Shown here in pieces: positions 15,889-25,600 of a DNA stretch of 64,000 bases (positions are counted from its first letter, which is position 1; every line of letters begins with the position of its first letter). The position numbers and the translations under genes are program-made. The notes below the pieces were generated by a model, which did no database searches, was not told the DNA's origin, and worked only from the letters and a program-made list of their open reading frames with translations. Source of the stretch: DALYDP01 sp964541635 (GTDB lineage Bacteria; Patescibacteriota; Gracilibacteria; Peribacterales; Peribacteraceae); contig CAZIQM010000001.1 of assembly GCA_964541635.1 (NCBI GenBank), positions 15,169 through 79,168 of the forward strand. Reading direction: 5' to 3'.

Positions 15889-18800
15889 ATGGGTACGCGC
15901 ACTGTATCCGTCCTCTCGCTCCTCGCGCTGTCGCTGAACGCGACCGCCGCGATGGCCGCCGAACCCGCGCAAGCGCCGTTCGGTTCGCGCGACATGGACT
16001 CGCAGGTGGACCTCTCGCAGGCCTACCTGCCCGAAGCGGTCTACGTCACGAGCGTGGCGGCGAACGTCACGGACACCTCCGTGGCGGGATCGTTCACGGT
16101 GGAGAACACGGAAGACGTCCTCGTCACCGGCCTGCAGTACCGCTTGGAACTGCGCGGCACCGGGAAGCTCGACGGACTCCCCTACGCGATCGACGTGGTG
16201 CGCGCGTCGTTGGCGTTGGCCCCCCAGGAAAGCAAGAAACTCCTCTTCGCGACCGCCCTCCCGAACGTCCCGGCCGGCCGCTATGACCTGCGCGTGCAGC
16301 TCCTGACCGCCAAGGGCCGCGCCCTCGGTTGGCAGGACACGCCGGTGGTCGTCGCCGCCGAGCGCGGCGCGACGGATTTCGTCACGGTCGTGCCGGGCAC
16401 GATCGGCATCGCCGCGTACGGCGACGAACTCCTGCCCCCGCTCTCGGGCCCCAACGTCGATCCCTCCGGCGCCATGACCCTGCGCGCCACGGCGATCAAC
16501 GACACCGACCACGCCATCCGCGTGACGCCGGTCATCGACCTCTACGACTTCAACGCCGCGCGCGTCGGGCTCGGCAGCCTGGAATACTCCGACCTCAACG
16601 TCGCCGCGGGCGAAACGGTGAAGCTCGACCTCCCGGTCACGGCCGACGCCGTCCCGGGCACCTACATGGCCCACCTCACGCTCAAGGACGCCGACACCGG
16701 CGAGACCCTCTCGAGCATCGCCCAGTACCGCTACGTGGTGAAAGGCGAGGACGCCGACATCGTCTCGGTCCGCATCGAGAACATGGGCACGAAGGCAGGC
16801 GACTGGGCCTACGGCACGGTCGACATGGCCGGCGCCGCCGACGCCCTCACGACCACCGTCGCCACGCTCCGCGTGCAGCTGACGGACGACAAGGGCACGG
16901 TCGGCTCGATCGACGTCCCGGGCATCACGCTCGCCGACTCGATCCTCTCCGCCAAGATCCGCATCCCGCTCTCGCGCGACCTCGTGGGCGCCCCGAGCGT
17001 GGACGCGAGCCTCCTCAGCGACTCCAACACGACCTACGACCACGTGACCTACGCCGGCACGCTGACGCCCGCGCAGCTCGCGGGCCTCACGCAGGACAAG
17101 GCGTTCAATAACTGGGTGGCCTGGCACGGCCTCTCCCGCATCGCCCTCTTCGCCTTCATCGCGATGGCCATGGGCTACGCGCTCTTCGCGGTCGCGTCGC
17201 GCATGCGCGCTTCGATCGCCTTCGCGCGCGCCGCGACGGCGGCGTTCCTCCTCGTCGCGTTCGTCGGCAACGTCGGTTCCGCGTTCGCGGCCGGCAGCGG
17301 CGGCATCGAGACCCTCACGCCGGTCAACGGCAGCGCGGTCTTCGCCCCGCTCGGCAACCGCCCGATCATCGCGCTGTTCGTGAACAGCCCGGTGCACGGC
17401 CAGGCCAACAACTTCTGCAACCGCCAGATCCAGCTCAGCTACCGCCTGGAATACGGCGTGTGCGAGAACGAAATCGCCTACGCCCGCGTCGTCGGACGCG
17501 TCACGCGCAACGGCGGCCTCATCAGCGCCTACGACGTCCCCGGAACGGCCTGGGACACCGTGCACAACCGCACGTACCAGAGCCAGTTCTGCAACAACCA
17601 CTTCTGCTTCCAGGAGGAGAACTTCAGCGGCATGGTCGACCTCACGAACATCGTGGACCAGAACGCCAACACCGCCACGCTCCAGCTCCTCGCCAAGTGG
17701 GGCAAGAACCTCTCGATGCCCGACGCGAGCTTCGACCGCACCGACCCGTACATCAACCTCGGCTGGGCCCACGCGTTGAACATCCACCTGCAGTGCACGC
17801 CGCCGCAGCTGAACGTCACCAAGACCGTCCAGTCCGGCTCGGCCACGCCCGGCAGCACCGTGACCTACACGTTCGCCGTCACCAACGGCGGCCAGACGAA
17901 CGCCCCGAACGTCACGCTCAACGACATCTTCCTGAACGGCAACACGCGCTACATGCCGTTCGAATACGTCGGCGCCAACGGCGCCACGTGCTCGTTCGAC
18001 ACCGGCGCGGTGCAGCTCTCCTGCACGCTCGGCGCGCTCACGCCCGGCCAAACGAAGACCTTCACGGCTTCGTTCCGCGTGCCGCAGAACCAACCGCAGC
18101 TGTGCGGCCAGACCGTGCGCAACCGCGCGGAGGTCCGCACGAACAACCAGTCGACGGGCTCCGCCAGCGCCGAAGCGCAGGTGAACGTCGTCTGCCCCCC
18201 GAGCTACGGCTGCGTGGAAGTCTTCAAGGAAGGCTTCACGTCCGACAACCAGCGCATCACGGGACCGCTCCCCTCCTTCACCTTCAAGCTCGATAACCAG
18301 ATCACGACGACGAGCGACCAGAACGGCTTCGCCCGCTTCGAGAACGTCCAGCCCGGCACGCACTCCGTGTCGGAAATCGCCCAAAGCGGTTGGACGAACT
18401 TCCTCATCACGCCCCAAAACGGCTTCGTGACGGTCCAGGCCGGCTCGAACTGCGCAGGCGTGACGGTGAAAAACCGCCAGGACCCGCAGGACGCCGACCT
18501 CCAGCTCGCCAAGACGGGCCCGCAGACGGTCGTCCGCGGTTCCACCGCCACCTACGCGCTCACGGTGAAGAACAACGGCCCCGTGTCCGCCACGAACACC
18601 ATCGTGCGCGACACGATCCCGGCCGGCACGTCGTTCAACGCCGCGCAGTCGGACACGCGCTGCTCGATGCAGGGCAACAGCGTCGCCTGCAACGTCGGCA
18701 CGCTCACGCCGGGCCAAACGGTCACGGTGTCCCTCGTGCTCAACGTCGCGAACCCCGATCCCGCCTCGTGCGCCCCGGGCACCATCGTGAACCAAGCCGC

Positions 18801-21800
18801 CGCGCTCAGCGACCGCGTGGACAACAACCTCGCGAACAACCAATCGTCCTTCACCACGCAGGCAACGTGCCCGCAGCCGCAGGTCGGGTGCATCGAAATC
18901 CTCAAGGAAGGCTTCACGTCCGACAACCAGCGCATCACGGGCGCCCTCCCGGCGTTCTCGTTCAAGCTCGACGGCAACCAAACCGTCCAGACGGACGCCC
19001 TCGGCCGCGCGACGTTGCAGAACGTCACGCCGGGCCAGCACACGGTCACCGAACTCACGGCCTCCGGATGGACGAACTTCCTCGTCACGCCGCAAAACGG
19101 CGTGGTGAACGTCCAAGCGGGCACGGCCTGCGCGGGCGTGACCTTCAAGAACCGCCAGGACGCGCACGACGCCGACCTCTCGCTCGTGAAAACGGGCCCG
19201 GCCAGCGTGACCCGCGGCACGACCGCGACGTACGCGCTCGCCGCGAAGAACAACGGCCCGACCGCCGCCCCGAACACGATCGTCCGCGACGAACTCCCGG
19301 CCGGCACGACCTTCAACGCCGCCCAGTCGGATAACCGCTGCACGCTCCAGGGCAACAGCATCGTCTGCAACATCGGCACGCTCGCGATCGGCCAAACGAT
19401 CACGCTGTCGATCGCGCTGAACGTCCCGTCGTCGTACGTCGGAGCCACGCTCGTGAACCGCGCCGCGGTGTTGAGCGACCTCCAGGACCCAAACCTCGAC
19501 AACAACCAGTCGGTCTTCACCTCGCAGGTGGCCATCGTGCAACCGCAGGTCGGCTGCATCGACGTCTTCAAGGAAGGCTTCGACGCCGGCGGCAGCCGCC
19601 TCGGCACGGTGCCCCCGTTCACATTCATCCTCGACGGCAGCGGTGCTCTGAACGTCCACACGAATAGCGCCGGCAGCGCGCGCTTCGTGAACGTTCCCGT
19701 CGGCCAACACACGGTCTCGGAAGTCACGGCCAGCGGCTGGACCCTCTTCAACACGACGCCCACGGGCGGCGTGGTGAACGTCGCCGCGGGTTCCACCTGC
19801 GCCGGCGTCGTCTTCAAAAACCGCCAGCAACCGCTGAACGCCGACGTCTCGATCGTGAAATCCGGACCGGCCACGGCCGTCCGCGGCGGCAACCTCACCT
19901 ACAGCCTCACGGTCACGAACAACGGCCCGGCCGTCGCGCAGAACGTAATGGTCGACGACCAGCTCCCCTCCGGCCTCGGCACGCCCGTGGTGTCCGGCGC
20001 GGGATGCACGGTCAATAACGGCCTCGTGCACTGCGTGATCGGCCCGATGAACGTGAACGACCAACGCATCATCACGATCAACGTCCCCGTGCCGTCGCAG
20101 CAGACCTGCCAGCCCGGCTCGGTGACGAACACCGCCACCGTCACGTCGCAGAACGACTCGCAGGCGGGCAACAACGCGAGCTCCGTCACCACGCAGCTCC
20201 AGTGCCCCACGCAGCAGCAGGCGGACCTCCTGGTGCAGAAAACCGGCCCGGCCTCCGTGGTCCGCGGCCAGAACGCGCAGTACACGATCCTCATGAAGAA
20301 CAACGGCCCGGCCGCGTCGCCGAACACGATCGTCGGCGACCCGCTCCCCGCGGGCACGACGTTCGTCGCCGCCCAATCCGATAACCGCTGCCAGCTCTCG
20401 GGCAACGCCGTCTTCTGCAACCTCGGCACGATGGCCCTGAACCAGCAGATCACGTTCACGCTCACGCTAAACGTCACCGCGCAGGCGCAGTGCCAGGCCG
20501 GAACGCTCCTCAACCGGGCGTCGGTCCTGGGCGACCTGCAGGATCCCTTCCTCGACAACAACCAGTCGACCTTCACGTCGCAGGTGACGTGCCCGAGCCC
20601 GACCACGGCCGACGTCTCGGTCGCGAAGACCGGACCGAGCACCGTCGTGCGCGGCACGAACCTCTCCTACGGCATCACGGTCAGCAACCTCGGCCCCGCC
20701 ACCGCGAGCGGCGTCGTCCTCTCGGACGCCGTCCCCGCCGGCCTCACGCTCGTCTCCTCGGGTTCCGGCTGCTTGCTGAACAACGGCGTCGTGACCTGCC
20801 AAATCGGCGCCCTCCCGACCGCGCAAACGCGCACCTACTCGTTCGTGTATTCGACCGGCTCCGCCCAGAACTGCGCGGCGGGCACGGCCACGAACGTCGC
20901 CAACGTCACGTCGACCTCGACGGACCCGAACACCGCGAACAACCAGTCGACCGTCACGACGCAGATCACCTGCCCGTCGTCGACCGGCAAGGACGTCCAG
21001 ATCGCGAAGACGGGCCCCTCGGTCGTCACGCGCGGCGAGAACTTCACCTACACGCTGACCGTCACGAACAACGGTCCGGCTACGGCCACGGGCGTCGTCG
21101 TCACCGACGTCCTCCCGAGCGGCCTCACGTTCGTCTCCACGAGCGCCGAATGCCAGAACCTGAACGGCGTCGTGACCTGCCAGGCGGGCACGATCGGCGC
21201 CGCACAATCGCGCGCGTTCTCGGTCACGGTGGTCGCCCCGGCCGTCAGCTCCTGCACGCAGGCGTCCGTCACGAACACCGCGACGGTCACGTCGTCGGGC
21301 ACGGATAACAACGTCGGCAACAACTCGAGCTCGCTCACCACGCAGGTGAACTGCCCGAACGCGCAGCTCGGCTGCATCGACGTCATCAAGGAAACGTACG
21401 ACACGAACGGCAACGTCCTCACGCCGGTCACGCAGTTCACGTTCAACCTCGACGGATCGCGCACCGCCGTCAACGACGGCCAGGGCCGCGCCCGCTTCGA
21501 GAACGTGACCCTCGGCCAGCACACCGTGACGGAAAACCTCCCGAGCGGCTGGACCCAGCTCCTCGTGACGCCTTCCGGCGGCCTCGTGAACGTCACGGCC
21601 GGCACGTGCGTCGCCGTCTCGTTCAAGAACAAGCAGACCATCCAGAACTCCGGAAGCTTCTCGATCACGAAGACCGACCACGAAACGGAAGTCGAACCGG
21701 GCGACACGCTCGAGTACGAAATCCGCGTCCGCAACAACTCCTCGGTCCGCGTCACGAACGTGACGGTGACGGACACGCTGCCCGACGAAGTCGAATTCCA

Positions 21801-22539
21801 GGACGCCTCGCCGAACGAGTCGTCCGAGAACGGCCGCGTGATCCGCTGGGAGAACCAGACGTTCGAAGCCAACGAAGAGAAGCTGTACCGCGTCGAAGTC
21901 GACGTCGACGACGACGCCGACGGCACGCTCTACAACACGGCCGAGGCGCGCGGCGTCTCCGCGACGGACCGCACAGACGTCGATGACAACGGCAACCACA
22001 ACGGCAACGCGGAAATCGACCTGACCAAGACCGCGAGCACGTCGGAAGTGTTCCCCGGCGGCATCATCGATTACACGGTGCGCGTCCGCAACACGGGCGA
22101 CGACCCGATCGAGAACCTCACCGTCACCGACCAGCTCCCGGCCGACGTGATCGTCATCGACGACGGCGACGCGGACAGCCGCAGCGGCCGCCGCCTGGAA
22201 TGGGAAATCGACGAACTCGATGACGGCGACGAGGAAATCTTCCGCTACCGCGTCTCCGTGCCGACCTACATGGTCGCCGGCCAGATCATCCGCAACAACG
22301 TGTGCGTCGAAGCCGACGACCTCGACAACGACGAATGCGAAAGCGTGACCGTCAGCGTCCTGGGCATGATCCCGAAGACGGGTGCTAAGGCGCCGGAGCA
22401 CGACACGCACCTGACGCCGGTCGCCGCGCACGACGCGCCGAGCGACGGGACCCTCCCCTTCTTCGGCCTCATCGCCCTCGCGGGCGCCGCCACGGGCGCG
22501 GGCCTCGGATTCGGCCGGAAGATGCTGTTTGGCATCTAA
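15889..22539 (+). CDS. Giant surface protein with DUF11 and SpaA/Cna-B-like domains and IPKTG C-terminus
   Basis: A 2216-residue secreted protein. Signal peptide at 1-26 (cleavage near AMA/AEP); Ig-like region to about 410; hydrophobic pair at about 415-437 and 443-470, the second looking like another signal peptide ending in SAFAA. Then nine DUF11 repeats (KTGP..V.RG...Y...V.NNGP...) alternating with four SpaA/Cna-B-like domains that start near nt 18210, 18890, 19550 and 21370. Each SpaA-like domain has Lys in the first strand (VFKEG), Glu in HTVSE and Asn in the last strand (FKNRQ), the triad that forms isopeptide bonds, plus two Cys. IPKTG (2161-2165), a spacer and a terminal membrane segment resemble a sorting signal. 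Start at 15889 chosen for the signal peptide; 15853 is possible. Confidence 0.85.
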   Translation: MGTRTVSVLSLLALSLNATAAMAAEPAQAPFGSRDMDSQVDLSQAYLPEAVYVTSVAANVTDTSVAGSFTVENTEDVLVTGLQYRLELRGTGKLDGLPYAIDVVRASLALAPQESKKLLFATALPNVPAGRYDLRVQLLTAKGRALGWQDTPVVVAAERGATDFVTVVPGTIGIAAYGDELLPPLSGPNVDPSGAMTLRATAINDTDHAIRVTPVIDLYDFNAARVGLGSLEYSDLNVAAGETVKLDLPVTADAVPGTYMAHLTLKDADTGETLSSIAQYRYVVKGEDADIVSVRIENMGTKAGDWAYGTVDMAGAADALTTTVATLRVQLTDDKGTVGSIDVPGITLADSILSAKIRIPLSRDLVGAPSVDASLLSDSNTTYDHVTYAGTLTPAQLAGLTQDKAFNNWVAWHGLSRIALFAFIAMAMGYALFAVASRMRASIAFARAATAAFLLVAFVGNVGSAFAAGSGGIETLTPVNGSAVFAPLGNRPIIALFVNSPVHGQANNFCNRQIQLSYRLEYGVCENEIAYARVVGRVTRNGGLISAYDVPGTAWDTVHNRTYQSQFCNNHFCFQEENFSGMVDLTNIVDQNANTATLQLLAKWGKNLSMPDASFDRTDPYINLGWAHALNIHLQCTPPQLNVTKTVQSGSATPGSTVTYTFAVTNGGQTNAPNVTLNDIFLNGNTRYMPFEYVGANGATCSFDTGAVQLSCTLGALTPGQTKTFTASFRVPQNQPQLCGQTVRNRAEVRTNNQSTGSASAEAQVNVVCPPSYGCVEVFKEGFTSDNQRITGPLPSFTFKLDNQITTTSDQNGFARFENVQPGTHSVSEIAQSGWTNFLITPQNGFVTVQAGSNCAGVTVKNRQDPQDADLQLAKTGPQTVVRGSTATYALTVKNNGPVSATNTIVRDTIPAGTSFNAAQSDTRCSMQGNSVACNVGTLTPGQTVTVSLVLNVANPDPASCAPGTIVNQAAALSDRVDNNLANNQSSFTTQATCPQPQVGCIEILKEGFTSDNQRITGALPAFSFKLDGNQTVQTDALGRATLQNVTPGQHTVTELTASGWTNFLVTPQNGVVNVQAGTACAGVTFKNRQDAHDADLSLVKTGPASVTRGTTATYALAAKNNGPTAAPNTIVRDELPAGTTFNAAQSDNRCTLQGNSIVCNIGTLAIGQTITLSIALNVPSSYVGATLVNRAAVLSDLQDPNLDNNQSVFTSQVAIVQPQVGCIDVFKEGFDAGGSRLGTVPPFTFILDGSGALNVHTNSAGSARFVNVPVGQHTVSEVTASGWTLFNTTPTGGVVNVAAGSTCAGVVFKNRQQPLNADVSIVKSGPATAVRGGNLTYSLTVTNNGPAVAQNVMVDDQLPSGLGTPVVSGAGCTVNNGLVHCVIGPMNVNDQRIITINVPVPSQQTCQPGSVTNTATVTSQNDSQAGNNASSVTTQLQCPTQQQADLLVQKTGPASVVRGQNAQYTILMKNNGPAASPNTIVGDPLPAGTTFVAAQSDNRCQLSGNAVFCNLGTMALNQQITFTLTLNVTAQAQCQAGTLLNRASVLGDLQDPFLDNNQSTFTSQVTCPSPTTADVSVAKTGPSTVVRGTNLSYGITVSNLGPATASGVVLSDAVPAGLTLVSSGSGCLLNNGVVTCQIGALPTAQTRTYSFVYSTGSAQNCAAGTATNVANVTSTSTDPNTANNQSTVTTQITCPSSTGKDVQIAKTGPSVVTRGENFTYTLTVTNNGPATATGVVVTDVLPSGLTFVSTSAECQNLNGVVTCQAGTIGAAQSRAFSVTVVAPAVSSCTQASVTNTATVTSSGTDNNVGNNSSSLTTQVNCPNAQLGCIDVIKETYDTNGNVLTPVTQFTFNLDGSRTAVNDGQGRARFENVTLGQHTVTENLPSGWTQLLVTPSGGLVNVTAGTCVAVSFKNKQTIQNSGSFSITKTDHETEVEPGDTLEYEIRVRNNSSVRVTNVTVTDTLPDEVEFQDASPNESSENGRVIRWENQTFEANEEKLYRVEVDVDDDADGTLYNTAEARGVSATDRTDVDDNGNHNGNAEIDLTKTASTSEVFPGGIIDYTVRVRNTGDDPIENLTVTDQLPADVIVIDDGDADSRSGRRLEWEIDELDDGDEEIFRYRVSVPTYMVAGQIIRNNVCVEADDLDNDECESVTVSVLGMIPKTGAKAPEHDTHLTPVAAHDAPSDGTLPFFGLIALAGAATGAGLGFGRKMLFGI

Positions 22540-22568
22540 GCGGCTAAAGCATCGCCATCACGCCAATG

Positions 22569-22591
22569 AGGCTTCCTCGGGAAGCCTTTTT
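22569..22591 (+). terminator. Intrinsic terminator after the first giant gene
   Basis: Stem AGGCTTCC (22569-22576), loop TCG, GGAAGCCT (22580-22587), T-run to 22591. Confidence 0.85.
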
Positions 22592-22635
22592 GGCATGTTT
22601 AGCAGTGAGGATCGACTGTTTTGCCCAGGAAAACA

Positions 22636-22667
22636 TTGACAAAAAAGATCATATGGGCCAATACTAT
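22636..22667 (+). promoter_or_regulatory. Promoter of the Asp-repeat giant protein gene
   Basis: TTGACA (22636-22641) followed by CAATAC at 17 nt or TACTAT (22662-22667) at 20 nt. The leader to the ATG at 22697 is pyrimidine-rich and has no Shine-Dalgarno sequence. Confidence 0.5.
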
Positions 22668-22696
22668 TTTCTTTCTATCTCTCTCCCTCCCGGTTT

Positions 22697-25600
22697 ATGG
22701 TCCGTTCGACGTTGCAGAAGCGCACCGCTTCCGCCCTCCTCCTTACGACCATCGCGGTCCAGCTGCACGTCAGCGGAGCGCTCTCGGCGTTGCAGAACAC
22801 GCCGGTCTTCCGGCCGTTCATCGGCGTCCCCGCTGCGGAAGCGCAGACGACGGGCTTCTATGATGAAGGCGCCATGCCGAAGTACGGCAAGACGTGGATC
22901 GCGTCGATCACGTGCCGCGATTCGAACGGGGCCACCACGACGATCGGCGGAACGGGAAACCCCGAAGTGGTGAAGAACGCCGTGCGCCAAGCCATCGCGA
23001 ACCGCGGCCTCGGCCTCACGCCGCCGAACAACCCGATCGTCCGCACGGACGGCGGCACGGGAGCGGGTTTCAACTGGAACGACAACAGCGGCACGCCCGC
23101 GCTGAACGACCTCAATGCCGTGTGCCAGATCCTTGGCTATCCCACGTACATCAGCTCGACCTGCCGCGACGAAGAGCGTTCGGGCATCTACCCGAACGGC
23201 AAGTGCAACTTCCACTCGCCCGAAGACAACCAACTCTCGCGCCTGAGCGGCACCTTCACGACCTCCGCCTGCAGCGACGGCGTGGATAACGACGGCGACG
23301 GACGCGTCGACTTCCCCTCCGATCCGGGCTGCGTGAACGCGCAGGACACCGACGAAGCGGATCCGACGAACAACGCCCGCTGCTTGAGCATCATCACCCC
23401 GAACGTCATCAACGTGGGCCAGCAATTCCAGGCCACGGTCACGATGCAGAACAACGGCGGCACGACGTGGAGCACGAGCAACTACAAACTCAGCTCCGAG
23501 AACCCCATGGATAACCTCACGTGGGGCATCAACCGCGTGGACCTCCCGCAGAACACCGCGGTGAACGGCAGCGCGACCTTCACGTTCACGGCCACGGCGC
23601 CGTCGACGCAGGGAACGTACAACTTCGATTTCGGCATGGTGCAGACCAACCTCGGCCACTTCGGCGAGATCTGCCGCAAGAGCCTCACCCTGACGCCGGT
23701 CCAGTGCCCGTCGTCCACGGTGAACGCCACCTTCGAAGGCAACCAAGGACCGTGGGAAGACGTCGCCCCGAACGGCGACGCCAAGGCCCCGACCTTCGTG
23801 GGCAACGTACAGCCCGGCACCGTCATGAAAGTGAACTCGGTGAACGGGACGTACTCCGCCCGCATCTACGGCGGCGTCGACCAACTCCCGGTGAGCTGCG
23901 ACAACGGCACGCTCAGCTTCACGGGCAACAGCAACAGCACGATCTCGAGCATCAAGCTCAACGCGATCGGCAGCAACGGCGTCACGGTGCCGAACGGCGC
24001 CACGCGCGCGTTCGTGAGCCACGACGAACCCGGCTCGTTCAACTACTTCGATAACTCCGGCAACCGCGACCACCGCGCCCCCTGCCAGGTGAACTTCGGC
24101 ATCGTGCCGACGTCGTGCCAGCAGCCCCAGTGCCGCGACGGCCTCGATAACGACGGCGACGGACTCACCGACTTCCCGGCCGATCCGGGCTGCATCAACC
24201 AGGACGACAACGACGAATCGCCGCGCAACATCGGCAACCTCGACGTCGAAAAGGTCCTCGACGGCCAGATCGTCCCGGGCCAGACGGCGCAGTACACGAT
24301 CACGGTCCGCAACAACGGCAACGTCGCCGCGCAGAACGTGAACGTCTACGACTACTTCCTCGACGACCAGGACCTCAAGTACGTGCCCTTCACGTACGTC
24401 TCGAGCGCCGGCGTGAACTGCTCCTACCAGTCGGGCCTCCAGCAGGTGTCCTGCCCGGTCGGGACGGTCGCCGCCGGATCGACGGTCACGATCACCCTCC
24501 GCTTCAACGTCCCGCAAACCCAATCCTGCAACACGCAGGTAAAGAACCGCGTCGACGCGTGGATCAACGGTCAGCAGGCCGGCGCCGACACCGACGACGT
24601 CTCGTCGGGCGTCCAGTGCCCCTTCCAGTGCTCCGACGGCCGCGATAACGACGGCGACGGACTCACGGACTTCCCGCAGGATCCGGGCTGCGTAAACGCG
24701 CAGGACAACGACGAATTCAACGCTCCCCAGTGCCAGGACGGCATCGATAACGACCAGGACGGCGTCACGGACTACCCGAACGACTTCTCCTGCTCATCCC
24801 CGACGGACAACGACGAAACGAACCCCAAGGCCGCCTGCCAGGACGGCCTCGATAACGACAACGACGGACGCGTCGACTTCCCGCAGGACGTCGGTTGCGT
24901 GAACAACCAGGACAACGACGAAACGGATCCCTACACGTTCCTCTACGTGTACAAAACCGGCCCCGTCGACGCCACCCGCGGCTCGAACATCCCCTACACG
25001 ATCAACGTCCGCAACAACGGCGCTTCCATCGCGCAGAACGTGGTGGTCCAGGACATCTTCCCGACCGGCCTCTCGTTCGTCGCCGCCCAAAGCACCGCGG
25101 GCTGCACGGCGGGTCCGAACACGATCACCTGCAACGTCGGCGCCATCCAGCCCGGCCAAGACAAGGAACTGACGCTCGTCTTCACCGCCACCACGACGGT
25201 CGCGTGCGAAGGCATCGTCCAGAACCGCGCGCAGGCCACGGCCTCGAACGTGCAGGGCACGAGCGTGGGCAACCAGTGGTCCACGACGATCCACTGCACC
25301 GCGCAGTGCCAGGACGGCATCGACAACGACGGCGACGGAGCGACGGACTACCCGAACGACTTCAGCTGTTCGTCCCCGACCGACACCGACGAAACGAACC
25401 CGAAGGCGGCCTGCCAGGACGGCGTCGACAACGACGGTGACGGCCTGACGGACTTCCCCCAAGACCCGGGCTGCGTCAGCAAGCAGGACAACGACGAATC
25501 GAACGCGTCGCAGTGCAACGACGGCATCGACAACGACGGCGACGGAGCGACCGATTACCCGAACGACTTCAGCTGTTCGTCCCCGACCGACACCGACGAA

